This document shows positions 18,281 to 27,886 of a stretch of 64,000 nt of DNA, piece after piece (position 1 is the stretch's first letter; each line of letters begins with the position of its first letter). The notes beneath the pieces were generated by a model that saw nothing but the letters and a program-made list of their open reading frames with translations, was not told the origin of the DNA and searched no databases. The translations under genes and the position numbers were made by a program. Source of the DNA: Poriferisodalis sp965262965 (GTDB taxonomy: Bacteria > Actinomycetota > Acidimicrobiia > Acidimicrobiales > Poriferisodalaceae). The stretch covers positions 1,860,001-1,924,000 of the forward strand of contig NZ_OZ253573.1 in the NCBI RefSeq assembly GCF_965262965.1. Reading direction: 5' to 3'.

Positions 18281-19954
18281 TCAGCCCTCGCGGCGGCGCT
18301 GGTGCGCGGGCAGCGGGAACGTGATCGGGATCAACGCGGTGAGGTCGATGTCGAGCAGGGTGGGACCCACCGGACCTGACGCGCCGCTCGCACGATCGAC
18401 GGCACGGCTGAACGCTGCCTCGAACTCGACGACGCTGGCGACGCGTTCGGCGGGCACGCCCATCGCCTGGGCGACGCCGACGAAGTCGATGCCGCCGATC
18501 TCGGTGCCGTGGTGGGTGTCCCACAGTGCGTCCTGGATAATGCGCAGCACGCCGTAGCCGCCGTCGTTGAACACGCAGACGATGACCGGCAGGCCGTGCT
18601 CGGCCAGCGACGAGATCTCGCCGATCGACAGCATCAGCCCGCCATCGCCCTGGATGACGACCGTCGGTTTCCCAGTGCCGAGCGCGGCGCCGATAGCCAT
18701 CGGCACGCCGGGTCCGATGGCGGCATTGGCAGCCCGGATTGACGTTCGAGGCGCAACGATCGGCAGCAGTCGATTGCCCCACATGTAGCCGGGAACCGTG
18801 GTGTCGCGCACGACGCGCGCGTCGAGGGGCAAGAGCTGCCGCATCAGGTCACAGATGGCGGCATGATCGGCGCCGACCTCATCACGCAGCGCTTCCATGT
18901 CGGCAGCCCGGTGCTTGCGGGAGCGCTCCACGAATCCGTCGTCAATCGTCGGCGCACCGTCGCCCAGTCGCTCGACGAGGCCCGCCAGGCTGAGCTTCGC
19001 GTCGCCGATCACTGCCAGCGACGGCGTGTAGTTGAGCCCGATAACACCGGGGTCGACGTCAAGGTGGATCAGCTCTGCCGGCAGCTCCAGCGCCCACACT
19101 CGCGTGGCGTAGTTCTGAAACCGGGTGCCAACGGCCAGCATCAGATCGGCTTCTGCGAACACGTCGGCCATCTGGGGGCGATCCGAACGGAACCCCAGCG
19201 ACAGCGGATGCTCTTCGCTGATCGAGCCTCGGCCTTCGATGGTGGTGAACACTGGCGCACCGAGCCGCTGCGCCAACGCCGTCAGCTCACCGGATGCATC
19301 GGCAATGTTGACGCCACCGCCTGCCCAGATGACGGGGCGCTCTGCGGACGCAAGACGTTCTGCGGCGTCGTCCAGCAATGCTCCATTGGGCCCAAGGCGA
19401 GCCACGTGCGGCGAACCAGCTTCGGCGGCATTTCCCACGCGTGCGTACTGGAAGTCGATGGGGATCTCAACGGCACCGGGCTGGGGCCGGCCGGTGCGGA
19501 TGTCGTCGGCAACCCGGGCAATCTCGGTCGAGATCTCTCCCGGATGCCGAACCGAGGCGACACTGCGGCACACCGAGCGCAGCATGGCCAGCTGACCTTC
19601 GTTCTCGTGCAGGAATCCCTTGCCCTTGCCGTAGAAGCGCGACTCGGTCTGCCCCGTCACCATCAGCACAGCCGAGCTGGAGAAACCTGCCTCGTACAGC
19701 CCTGACACGGCGTTGGCCGCGCCCGGGCCAGTCGACGTCAGCAGCACGCCCATCTCGCCCGTGGCCCTGAAGTAGGCATCGGCGGCGTGTGCGGCCGCCT
19801 GCTCGTGGCGGACCTTTACCACCTCGATGTCGTCGCGTACCGACAGTGCCTCGTAGATCGGCAGGTTGTGCACGCTGACGATCCCGAACACATGCCGCAC
19901 GCCCATGCGCGCCAAGGTCGCTGCAACAGCCTCGCCGCCGGTCATCTCACTCAT
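18281..19954 (-). CDS. Thiamine-diphosphate-dependent enzyme (acetolactate synthase-like)
   Basis: 557 residues from ATG 19954. The three domains of the ThDP decarboxylase/synthase family are in order: an N-terminal pyrimidine-binding domain with the catalytic Glu in VKVRHEQAAAHAADAY, a central domain (RPVIWAGGGVNIAD) and the C-terminal PP domain with GDGGLMLSIGEISSLAEHG and FNDGGYGVLR as the Mg2+ site. It resembles acetolactate synthase, benzoylformate decarboxylase and sulfopyruvate-type enzymes. No small regulatory subunit (ilvH) is adjacent, so a catabolic decarboxylase or synthase is more likely than the biosynthetic AHAS. Confidence 0.82.
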   Translation of the reverse strand: MSEMTGGEAVAATLARMGVRHVFGIVSVHNLPIYEALSVRDDIEVVKVRHEQAAAHAADAYFRATGEMGVLLTSTGPGAANAVSGLYEAGFSSSAVLMVTGQTESRFYGKGKGFLHENEGQLAMLRSVCRSVASVRHPGEISTEIARVADDIRTGRPQPGAVEIPIDFQYARVGNAAEAGSPHVARLGPNGALLDDAAERLASAERPVIWAGGGVNIADASGELTALAQRLGAPVFTTIEGRGSISEEHPLSLGFRSDRPQMADVFAEADLMLAVGTRFQNYATRVWALELPAELIHLDVDPGVIGLNYTPSLAVIGDAKLSLAGLVERLGDGAPTIDDGFVERSRKHRAADMEALRDEVGADHAAICDLMRQLLPLDARVVRDTTVPGYMWGNRLLPIVAPRTSIRAANAAIGPGVPMAIGAALGTGKPTVVIQGDGGLMLSIGEISSLAEHGLPVIVCVFNDGGYGVLRIIQDALWDTHHGTEIGGIDFVGVAQAMGVPAERVASVVEFEAAFSRAVDRASGASGPVGPTLLDIDLTALIPITFPLPAHQRRREG

Positions 19955-20018
19955 GGTCCGCACGGTAGCCCCATCACCGGGCCGACCGCCCGGAGGCGGA
20001 CTGCGGTCCGAGTGCCGC

Positions 20019-20603
20019 CTAATCGTCGAGGCTGAAGGGCGGATACTCGTCAGTCAGCAGCAAGAAGTACGCATTCAGCCGCAGGCCCACGCCCAGTGCC
20101 GAAACGATCCAACGGCGCAATGCTTCTGGCCAACGGCCGGTAAAGAGCACCGAGAAGAAGCTGATGATGTGGCAGATCCACGCAATGAGGCCGATCACGA
20201 AGGCAAACAGACCGGCTGGGATCACCAGGATCAGTCGAAGCGCCACCGTCAGCCGGTTGCGGTTCTCCAGTTGTGGTTGGAAGCGCACGTGGACAGGGGT
20301 TCCACCGGGATCGTCGTCGCTCGTATCAAAGGCGAACGGTGGGTATGCGTCGTGCAGGAAGCCCGCGTACGCGTTGGCACGAGCGTTGTAGCGCAGGGTC
20401 AACACCTGGAAACCCGCGAGGCCTGCGGGCAACCGGCCGGTAAAGACGACGACGAACCACGAGATGATCGCCACGACCCGCGACACGTACCCCAACACTC
20501 CGGCAAGGATGAGGTGCGGCAGAGCCATGATCCACTGAAACAGTGGTCGCCAGTTGGCAACTCGCTCGGGTGTCTCGACGCTGATGGAAGCTGGATAGGC
20601 CAT
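20019..20603 (-). CDS. DUF4389 membrane protein
   Basis: 194 residues with two similar halves, each made of a hydrophobic hairpin followed by a short soluble loop: ILAGVLGYVSRVVAIISWFV then VVFTGRLPAGLAGF, and FAFVIGLIAWICHIISFFSV then LFTGRWPEALRRW. Each half ends in a YPPF motif (DAYPPFAFD and DEYPPFSLD). The repeated FTGR-P motif is the hallmark of DUF4389, a small membrane family common in Actinobacteria with no known role. The internal duplication is clear by eye. Confidence 0.88.
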   Translation of the reverse strand: MAYPASISVETPERVANWRPLFQWIMALPHLILAGVLGYVSRVVAIISWFVVVFTGRLPAGLAGFQVLTLRYNARANAYAGFLHDAYPPFAFDTSDDDPGGTPVHVRFQPQLENRNRLTVALRLILVIPAGLFAFVIGLIAWICHIISFFSVLFTGRWPEALRRWIVSALGVGLRLNAYFLLLTDEYPPFSLDD

Positions 20604-20644
20604 GCCTCCAACGTAACAAGCAGTCGGTCACGGCCCGACCATGA

Positions 20645-21478
20645 TTAGGCAACCAGTGGGAACCGGCCGTCGTCTGCGGGATAGTTGCCGGCCACGGCGG
20701 TGGTGTCGTCGTCAGTGACGATGGGGTCGCAGCCCGGATGCGGGTACCAGACCGCATCGTCGCCGAGCCAGCGCGTCGACAGCGCCACACGCCGGTGATC
20801 GCCCGCGTTGCCGGGCGAACCGTGGATGATCCACGAGGAGAAGAACAAGGCGTCGCCGGGCTCGACGTCGAAGCCGACGATGTCGTAGCCGGCCCGATCA
20901 GCCTCGACGTCAGGCATCTTCTCGCCCTCGAAGTCGGCCATGAAACCCTTCGAGCCGTCGAACGACTCGGGCGCGTAGTACGCATCCCAGCTGTGCGAGC
21001 CCCGCACGAACTCCAGCGAGCTCTCCGCGACGGTCACCGGCGTCATCGCCACCCACGACGAGCAGATCTGCTTGCCCATGAAGGGCCAGTACGGGATGTC
21101 TTGGTGCCACGGTGTGGGGTTCGCGGTCCGCGGTTCCTTGATGAGCAGATGGTCGAAATAGAACCGCGCTGACGACGAACCCATGAGTTCCGCCGCCATC
21201 TGCGCCATGCCTGAATCAAAGACGAAGCCGCCGATCACGGGATCTTCCTGCCAGCGATAGCGCGTCGTGAACAGTCGATTCGAGCTCGCGCCGGGGTTGG
21301 TGTCCGACACCCACTTGCCGGGGTCACGCAGCTGCTGCTCGGCGACCTCGAGCACCCGCTCGATCCAGTCTTCGCCCACAGCGCCGCGGACCTTGACGAC
21401 GCCGTCGGTTGCGAACGTTGCCTTGTGCTCTGCGGTGATGCGGGTCCTGGCTGCTTCAAGCACCTGCTGTCGGCTCAT
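20645..21478 (-). CDS. Phytanoyl-CoA dioxygenase (PhyH) family protein
   Basis: 277 residues. The Fe(II)/2-oxoglutarate oxygenase fold is indicated by the metal-binding pair in TPWHQDIPYWPFMG (His and Asp, about residue 123) and the distal His in SSWIIHGSPGNAGDHRRVAL, with an Arg nearby for 2-oxoglutarate. The N-terminal DGVVKVRGAVGEDWIERVL is also typical. PhyH proteins hydroxylate acyl-CoAs, ectoine, quorum-signal lipids or other small molecules; the substrate is not evident. The motif W.QD.PYWP.. resembles members acting on compatible solutes or small alcohols, but this is a weak inference. Confidence 0.85.
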   Translation of the reverse strand: MSRQQVLEAARTRITAEHKATFATDGVVKVRGAVGEDWIERVLEVAEQQLRDPGKWVSDTNPGASSNRLFTTRYRWQEDPVIGGFVFDSGMAQMAAELMGSSSARFYFDHLLIKEPRTANPTPWHQDIPYWPFMGKQICSSWVAMTPVTVAESSLEFVRGSHSWDAYYAPESFDGSKGFMADFEGEKMPDVEADRAGYDIVGFDVEPGDALFFSSWIIHGSPGNAGDHRRVALSTRWLGDDAVWYPHPGCDPIVTDDDTTAVAGNYPADDGRFPLVA

Positions 21479-21575
21479 CGTTTTCTCCCGTCACACGCGA
21501 GGTCGCCGGGACCGGCTGGCGCCGATACCACGGAGAATCTTGTTGAAACAGATTCTGCCAGCGACCCGGTGCCGC

Positions 21576-23111
21576 TTACGCACGCGCGTCGGTGTCCGGC
21601 TCGCCGTCTGCGCACACTGCCACCCGCAGACCTGCGATGCGAGCCGAGCTGTGGGTCCGCTCGCGATGAACGCCGAAGGCGTGATGTGCCGGCACGAGAT
21701 CGCCGAACGGGCTGACAACGTTCACGTTTTCGGCACCGATGAGCCCGGGATGCTCCACCCCGCACGCGTCGGCGAGGCGGAACAGCTCCTTGCGCAACCC
21801 GACGATGTAGTTGGCGAGCCGGACGCTCTTGTTCGTCGGGTCGAGGCCACGTGAGAGCCATTTGTTCTGCGTTGCGACACCCGTCGGGCAGTGATCGGTG
21901 TGACAGCGCTGTGCCTGGATGCAGCCGATCGCCATCATCGACTCGCGTGCGACGCCGATCATGTCGACGCCGATGTTGAACGCCAGCGCCGCGGGGGCAG
22001 GGAACCCCAGCTTGGCGGAGCCGATCATCACGATGTCATCGGTGAGACCTGCCTCGCCGAATGCCCGGTGCGCGACCCCGAACCCCCGCCAGAACGGCAG
22101 CGCCACATGGTCGGTGAACACCAATGGCCCAGCGCCGGTGCCGCCTTCGGCACCGTCCACCGTCACGAAGTCCGGTCCGCGGCGGGTCTCGGCCATGTGC
22201 TCAGCCAACTCGGTCCAGAAGGCTTCCTGACCGATGGCGGACTTGATGCCAACGGGGAGACCTGTGGCCGATGCCACTTCCTCGACGAAGTTCACGAGCT
22301 CACCCACGGAGCCGAAGGCCGAGTGCCTGCTGGGGCTCACAACGTCCTGGCCGACCGGAACGCCCCGAGCATTGGCGATCTGCACGCTCACTTTCGCAGC
22401 CGGCAGCAAGCCGCCGACGCCCGGCTTCGCCCCTTGGGACAACTTGATCTCGATGGAGCGCACAGGCGCCGACTCGACCGTCTCGAGCAACCGTTCCATT
22501 GAGAAGCTGCCATCGGGATTCCGGCAGCCGAAGTAACCGGTCCCCATCTGGAAGACGAGATCGCCGCCGCTGCGGTGGAAGTCCGAAACGCCGCCCTCAC
22601 CCGTGTTGTGCATGCAGCCCGCGAGCTTCGCCCCCCGATTCAGGGCCTCGATGGCGGGACCAGACAGCGACCCGTAGCTCATGGCCGAGATGTTCACGAT
22701 GGACGCAGGTCGGAATGCCTGCGGGCGGTCTCGCCAAGCGCCCATGACCTTGCCGCAGGGGATCGGCGCATCGTCGGGCACCGTGCGCCCGAGGGGGAAT
22801 GCGCTGTGTCGAAAGGTGATGTGTCCCGGCTGGTCGATGTCACTGTCGGTGCCGAAGCCGAAGTAGGTGTTCTGCTGCTTGGCGGTGGAGTACACCCAGC
22901 GGCGCTGGTCACGGTTGAAGGGGCGTTCCTCTTCGTTGTCGGCGACGATGTACTGGCGCAGCTCCGGGCCGATCTTCTCCAGCAGGAACCGCAGATGCCC
23001 GACGACGGGATAGGTACGCAGGATCGAGTGGCGCTTCTGGGTGCTGTCGCTGATGGCGACGAGCACCACGACACCCCCAACGATGATCAGCCCCCACAAC
23101 CACCACGGCAC
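21576..23111 (-). CDS. FMN-binding glutamate synthase family protein, membrane-anchored
   Basis: 511 residues from a GTG at 23111. An N-terminal hydrophobic helix (WWLWGLIIVGGVVVLVAI, residues 2-20) is followed by a domain homologous to the FMN/FeS central part of glutamate synthase: FNRDQRRWVYSTAK, AMSYGSLSGPAIEALNRGAK, HNTGEGGVSDFH, IEIKLSQGAKPGVGGLLPAA, VDGAEGGTGAGPLVFTDHV and the cysteine site GCIQAQRCHTDHCPTG. There is no amidotransferase domain. The archaeal-type GltB-like family has members of unresolved substrate. The gene lies divergent to the sucrase/ferredoxin-like gene, 138 bp apart. Confidence 0.87.
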   Translation of the reverse strand: MPWWLWGLIIVGGVVVLVAISDSTQKRHSILRTYPVVGHLRFLLEKIGPELRQYIVADNEEERPFNRDQRRWVYSTAKQQNTYFGFGTDSDIDQPGHITFRHSAFPLGRTVPDDAPIPCGKVMGAWRDRPQAFRPASIVNISAMSYGSLSGPAIEALNRGAKLAGCMHNTGEGGVSDFHRSGGDLVFQMGTGYFGCRNPDGSFSMERLLETVESAPVRSIEIKLSQGAKPGVGGLLPAAKVSVQIANARGVPVGQDVVSPSRHSAFGSVGELVNFVEEVASATGLPVGIKSAIGQEAFWTELAEHMAETRRGPDFVTVDGAEGGTGAGPLVFTDHVALPFWRGFGVAHRAFGEAGLTDDIVMIGSAKLGFPAPAALAFNIGVDMIGVARESMMAIGCIQAQRCHTDHCPTGVATQNKWLSRGLDPTNKSVRLANYIVGLRKELFRLADACGVEHPGLIGAENVNVVSPFGDLVPAHHAFGVHRERTHSSARIAGLRVAVCADGEPDTDARA

Positions 23112-23249
23112 GAAGCCGAACCTACTGCGCTCGGGGGCAACGCCTCGGCAATGAGTTCGCGACGGCTGGCGAACGTCGCCCGGCGCGCACGGCGCTCACC
23201 GGCGGCACGCGATCGGATCGGCGCGGCAGTCCATTCCTATGCTGACGCC

Positions 23250-24380
23250 GTGGCATCGACTCCGGCAACCAGCGCACCACTCGGCGGCACGCGTCCGCCA
23301 ATGCCGCCGCTGAGCTCAGAAGTCCTCGCGCTGCTGCCAGCTGCCGACGAGATGCCGCGCTGCGCTGTCCACGCCGCCGACATCGGCGTCGACCCGGGCG
23401 GCACGTCGATCTGCGCCGATGCTGTCGCGCTGGTGGAGGTGCCGCTTCCATGGCCGAAGCCCGTGTTCGCGGGCGGCTTGCTTGAGGGCTTCATGCCCAT
23501 GACAGACCTTGCCGTCGGCCCGACTCGGGTGCTCGCAGCCGTACCGACGGCCAGCTACGACACACGGGGTGCTGTCAGCGGCCGACCCGGCGCACTCGCC
23601 GGCGACACCTCACACACCGACACTGTTCGGGTTGCGCTGCATTGTCGAACCGGCGCAGGGACGAAGAGCTACCAATTCGCCGCCGATGGCGCTGCTGGCC
23701 TGCGGCTGCTGTTCGCCCACCTGGCCCGCCGCATGCCGACTGAACCCATCCCCGAGCATGCTGGCTTCGTCCTGACGGGGGTAGGGCGCGACGAGCGGGC
23801 CGTGCTCATCTGCACACAAGGCAGCCACGACGTGTGCTGCGGCAGTGAGGGGACCCGTCTCGCCGCCGACTTCGAAGCAGTGCTGCGCGCATACAGCTCC
23901 CAATCCGACGATGTCGCCGACAACCTGCCCACCAGTACCGGGCAGGTAACCGTGTACCGCGTCAGCCATACGGGCGGCCACCGGTTTGCCCCCACAGCAA
24001 TGACGCTGCCCGACGGCCGGATGTGGGCAGGCATCGAGGCAGGCGAACTTGCCGCAGTCTTGGATCGAACCGCCGACGCCGCAGTCATGGCGCCGCGCTG
24101 CCGAGGCTGGTGGGGCGCACCCACGGGTCCCCCGCAGGTAGCTGAGCGCGCGGTATTCGGGCACGTCGGCTGGCCGCTCGAAGACATGGCTCGCGAGATC
24201 CGGTTCAGATCGAACGGGACCAGTTGGGATGTAGAGGTCAGCGCCGCCGAAGCTGAACGGACGTGGACGGTGTCCGTGGCAGCGAGTCGCACCGTGCCCA
24301 CGATCGCGTGCCGCACCCTCGGCGGCCTCCCGGCCAAGCCCGCCACAGAGTTCGAGGTCACCGAACTGCGCGAGAGCTGA
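23250..24380 (+). CDS. Sucrase/ferredoxin-like family protein
   Basis: About 376 residues; GTG 23250 is preferred but the frame is open further upstream with an ATG at 23151. The C-terminal domain has the thioredoxin-like ferredoxin pattern of this family: VLICTQGSHDVCCGSEGTRL (Cys ligands, about residue 190) and HTGGHRFAPTAMTLPDG (about 248), then GRMWAGIE. It probably binds a [2Fe-2S] cluster. Members are widespread in Actinobacteria without a settled role; some sit with iron or sulfur metabolism genes. Confidence 0.82.
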   Translation: MASTPATSAPLGGTRPPMPPLSSEVLALLPAADEMPRCAVHAADIGVDPGGTSICADAVALVEVPLPWPKPVFAGGLLEGFMPMTDLAVGPTRVLAAVPTASYDTRGAVSGRPGALAGDTSHTDTVRVALHCRTGAGTKSYQFAADGAAGLRLLFAHLARRMPTEPIPEHAGFVLTGVGRDERAVLICTQGSHDVCCGSEGTRLAADFEAVLRAYSSQSDDVADNLPTSTGQVTVYRVSHTGGHRFAPTAMTLPDGRMWAGIEAGELAAVLDRTADAAVMAPRCRGWWGAPTGPPQVAERAVFGHVGWPLEDMAREIRFRSNGTSWDVEVSAAEAERTWTVSVAASRTVPTIACRTLGGLPAKPATEFEVTELRES

Positions 24381-24454
24381 TCGAGTGCGAAGGGCAGAGT
24401 CCAAGCACGCGATCTAGCCTTCTTAGGTCGTCAACCCAAGCAGGGGACAGCCGC

Positions 24455-25678
24455 ATGACATCACCGCTCGAGGGCATCCGCGTTGTCGAGTTCGCGAACT
24501 TCGCCGCGGCGCCGTCCGCTGCAGCGATCATGGCCGACCTCGGGGCGGAGGTGATCAAGGTCGAGGCCATCGGCGGCGACCCGATCCGCGGACTGATGAA
24601 GCAGGCCAAAGTCCCCGAGGGCACGCACAACCCTGACGTCGCCTTCCAGTTCATCAACCGGGGCAAGCAATCGATCCAGCTCAACCTCGAGGATCCCGAC
24701 GGCTCGAACATCGCCCGCCGCCTAGTCGCGGCCTCCGATGTCGTGGTGATGAACCTGCTCCCCGAGCGCCGTGCGCGCTTCGGGCTGAGCACCGACGATC
24801 TGCTGGCGTTGAAGCCCGACCTGGTAGTCGGCGTGCTGTCCGGATACGGCGAAATGGGCGACGAAATCGACCGGCCCGGCTATGACGTCACGGCGTTCTT
24901 CTCGCGCTCTGGGTTGTACGGGGCTTCCACGCCGCCCGGCGGATTGCCTCCCCACGCCCGTCCGGGCCAAGGCGACCACACCACGAGCCTTGCGTTTTTC
25001 GGCGCCGTGATGGCAGGGCTTCGCGCCCGGGACGTCACCGGCGAGGGCCAGGTTGTGGAATCGTCGCTGCTGCGTACCGCAGCGTGGACGATTGCGATCG
25101 ACCTCTCGACGTCGCTCGTGGACGGGCGCCCGAACACCGAGCGGCCCCGCGATCGGGGCCTGTCGCCGATGCTCGAGGCATTCGAGTGCGCTGACGGTCG
25201 CTGGATTCACTTCACGATGCCCGACACCGGTGACGCCTGGCCGCGATTCTGCCGGGCCATTGAGCGCGATGATCTGCTCACCAATCCCGATTACCAGACC
25301 GGTCGGCAACGATTTCGGGCGATGGGTGTCCTTGTGGCCGACATCGAAGACACCCTGAAGTCGAAACCGTCCGCGTACTGGATGCCACGCCTCGACGAAT
25401 ACCGCTGCATCTGGGCGCCCATCAACGACACCGCGTCGGCGGTACAGGATCCGCAAGTCCGCGCCACCGGCGCCTTCGAGACCATCGACCATCCCGAAGC
25501 CGGGGAATTCGAGACCATCGCCGCTCCGTTCCGGATGCACAACTCCCCCGAGGTAGGCGTGCGCGGCCCTGCGCCGCGAGCGGGCGAGCACACCGTCGAG
25601 GTGTTGTCAGACCTGCTGGGTCTCAATGCCGACGAGATTGCCGACCTGACCGAACGCGGGGTCGTCGCCTCGGACTGA
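24455..25678 (+). CDS. CaiB/BaiF (class III) CoA-transferase
   Basis: 407 residues from ATG 24455 with GGGGA upstream. Family landmarks are VVEFANFAAAPSAAAIMADLGAEVIKVE at the N-terminus, FINRGKQSIQLNLEDPDG, and the catalytic Asp in RPGYDVTAFFSRSGLYG (about residue 147). The C-terminal closing region has PQVRATGAFETIDHPEAGEF. Such enzymes move CoA between carboxylic acids. No acyl-CoA gene adjoins it directly, so the acid is unknown; possible partners in the window are the acyl-CoA dehydrogenase-like and PhyH genes. Confidence 0.9.
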   Translation: MTSPLEGIRVVEFANFAAAPSAAAIMADLGAEVIKVEAIGGDPIRGLMKQAKVPEGTHNPDVAFQFINRGKQSIQLNLEDPDGSNIARRLVAASDVVVMNLLPERRARFGLSTDDLLALKPDLVVGVLSGYGEMGDEIDRPGYDVTAFFSRSGLYGASTPPGGLPPHARPGQGDHTTSLAFFGAVMAGLRARDVTGEGQVVESSLLRTAAWTIAIDLSTSLVDGRPNTERPRDRGLSPMLEAFECADGRWIHFTMPDTGDAWPRFCRAIERDDLLTNPDYQTGRQRFRAMGVLVADIEDTLKSKPSAYWMPRLDEYRCIWAPINDTASAVQDPQVRATGAFETIDHPEAGEFETIAAPFRMHNSPEVGVRGPAPRAGEHTVEVLSDLLGLNADEIADLTERGVVASD

Positions 25679-25686
25679 ACGCCCTC

Positions 25687-26229
25687 TCAGCGCTGCACCG
25701 GAGCCGGTGCGATGTCGAGGCGCCCGATGATGTCCGCGGCGATGTCCTCCGGGGAACGACCGGCGGTCGGGATCTGCTCAAACTGTCCGTAGCCAGCAGC
25801 GCGTTCGTTCAAGAGGCGAGTGACAGCGGCAGTCGGGTCCTCGCCCGCCAGCAACGGTCGCACCGGGCCGTCGGTATCAGCTTGCAGTCGGCGGACGATC
25901 TCATCGGCGTTCGCCACGAGACAGAAGACTCGGCCCGTGGCACCCAATGCATCGGCATTCGCTGCGTCAAGCAGCATCCGACCACCGGTAGCGATGACGT
26001 GACGCTGACGCCCGGCCACCTCAGCGGCCACCCCCCGCTCGAGTGCCCGGAATGCGTCTTCGCCGCGCGACTCAAAGATGGCCTCGATAGGCCCTCGTCG
26101 ATCCACGATGACATCGTCAGTGTCCACGAACGCCCAGCCAAGTTCGCGAGCGATGAGCCGTCCAACCGTGGACTTGCCGGTCCCCATGAAGCCGGTCAGC
26201 ACCACGTTGAGAACCACATCTCGCGCCAC
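25687..26229 (-). CDS. Shikimate kinase family protein
   Basis: 180 residues. P-loop GFMGTGKSTVGRLIA at residues 13-27, DTDDVIVDR (DTD motif) at about 36, FRALERGVAAEV (FR.LE) at about 60 and the Walker B-like VIATGGRML at about 78 match shikimate kinase, which phosphorylates shikimate in chorismate synthesis. It stands alone and not beside other aro genes, and the usual RPLL lid is present as VRPLLAG. It could be the housekeeping AroK or a second copy. Confidence 0.82.
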   Translation of the reverse strand: MARDVVLNVVLTGFMGTGKSTVGRLIARELGWAFVDTDDVIVDRRGPIEAIFESRGEDAFRALERGVAAEVAGRQRHVIATGGRMLLDAANADALGATGRVFCLVANADEIVRRLQADTDGPVRPLLAGEDPTAAVTRLLNERAAGYGQFEQIPTAGRSPEDIAADIIGRLDIAPAPVQR

Positions 26230-26274
26230 AGGCTCAAGCTAGGCGACCCCTTGTGTCAGGAGCGCAGACGGAAT

Positions 26275-27351
26275 CTAAGCCTGATCTCGCGTGAGTGCTT
26301 GAATTTCCGGAAGTTCGAGAATCTGCTCGATGGTCGCCAACGTGTACGTGCGCCCTTGTGTCGCCAAGACGACGTCACAGAGGGCATTGGGACGCTCTGT
26401 CCAGCCTTTGCCATCGATGAGGACGCAAGCGTTGAGGCCGCGGCCACTCGCAGCGTCGGCAAGTGTTCGAATACGCGCAGCCTTGTCGCGGGCTGTGCCG
26501 CCGTCCTCAGCCACTTTGGACTCCACCACAAGCGTTGGTGACTCGTCAGGAATGACGAAGTCGGGTCCGGGCTTGACGCCGAATCGCTGAGCGGTTTCCG
26601 CAGCGCCCGCCGCACCCCGTGCTGTGCGGTGGTACGGCACCGAGTGTGCGTCAAGCAAGTCGCGCAACGGAAACTCCAAGACGGCGTCCCCCTTTATTTC
26701 GGAATAGGCATCCTGCACCTGTCGCCAAACACCTCCTACGTAACGCTGGAAGAGCAGCGCTGAGTACGGCACGCCAGCAGTGTGTGCACGGACACTCTCC
26801 CAGCCCCCGAACGTGTCGCGTTTGTGCAGCTTGGAATGGAAGTACGAATCCACGCGCGGCGGCACCGGCAAGAGATCTCCAGTCATCAGCGCCAAAGCAG
26901 CATCGGCGATGGACCCGACAAGTTGCTCTCGTGCGGCTGTCGTCCGCACGGGGAAGGCGTGCGCTCGAATTTCTTGAGCCTTCCACCGCTGACTCGTGAC
27001 TCGGGGATCTGCAGCCGGATCGCGAATGCCAATTCGTTGTGCGTCAACCCGAGGATCATGCGCAGTGGTGCCAATGCCGCTGGAACGGCGAGCAGCGTCA
27101 TGGCGAGGGAGCGGGCGCTGACGTCAGCGAAGTGGTCGGTGCCCTCAGCTAGAGCTCCGTAAGCCTCGGGGAACGAGGTGAAACGACGGGCTCACATGTT
27201 CGAGGTAGCCCCGCGTCAAGAGTTCGCGCGCCTCCTCTGCATCCTCACCGTGCTTGGCGAGCACAATGCCGACGGCTTGTTGGCGCGATACCGGATCTCG
27301 GTCCGCACCAGCCTCGCGAAGAATCTTCTTCTCTGAGTCCGAGAGCGCCAT
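26275..27351 (-). pseudogene. Probable type II restriction endonuclease, frameshifted
   Basis: Coding character moves between frames. Bases 27351-27170 encode MALSDSEKKILREAGADRDP onward. The next stretch, about 27177-26960, continues in another frame (SLAMTLLAVPAALAPLRMIL and HNELAFAIRLQIPESRVSG). From about 26950 to 26275 the first frame resumes (AAREQLVGSIADAALALM ...). The last part has a PD-(D/E)XK-like site, PDFVIPDESPTLVVESK, plus SYFHSKLHKRDTFGGW and LLFQRYVGGVWRQVQDAY. I read this as one protein of about 345 residues with two frame breaks. Its start is 3 bases after the methyltransferase stop, the usual layout of a restriction-modification pair. If the frames are separate real genes, the last alone (26275-26949) could still be an enzyme. 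Confidence 0.55.
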
Positions 27352-27353
27352 AT

Positions 27354-27886
27354 TCAGATAGCGAGTCGCAGTTCGCCTGATTCGGGCTCGGCATCGTCGT
27401 TCGCGATTCGATCCCTCGCGACTTCGACGTATTCGCGATGCAATTCGAATCCACTGGCGCGTCGACCATGGCGTCGTGCAACTACGACGGTGGTCCCCGA
27501 GCCAGCGAAGGGGTCCACGACAAGACCGCCCGATGGGCAGATAGCCCGCACGAAGAACTCGGCCAAGCCTTCAGGCATCACGGCGGTGTGCTGGCCGGCG
27601 AGACCCCAGTGCTGGTTGTAGTTCTGGCACGCCTCAATGACGTTGCCGGGGTCCGCACCGCCCTTGTCGTACGTGTTGCGGCGGTCGCGACCGAATCCCG
27701 CCTCGGTGTTGCGACGGCCGTTGCGGTCGCGGCGGCGTCGCTCGATCTCCGCTTCGCTGGCCCGATACGGAACCCGGACTGCGTCAAGATCGAAGTAGGG
27801 CTGAGCACCCTTGGCAAAGTGGTATACGTACTCGAAACTGTCCTTGGTGCGTGGCCCAAAGCGACCCGGAACCGCGTTCGGCTTAG
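27354..27886 (-). pseudogene. DNA methyltransferase, C-terminal half (split by IS)
   Basis: About 176 codons on the minus strand, beginning at the target duplication 27882-27886. It carries KPNAVPGRFGPRTKDSFEYV (target-recognition side), then motif I DPFAGSGTTVVVARRHG (F.G.G.) and SGFELHREYVEVARDRI. Motif IV lies in the other half at 29500-29901, so the order is IV before I, the beta class of N4-cytosine/N6-adenine methyltransferases. Removing the element and one 5-bp duplication joins TGG-TCT-AAG to CCG-AAC in frame (WSK/PNAV), giving about 309 residues. Confidence 0.88.
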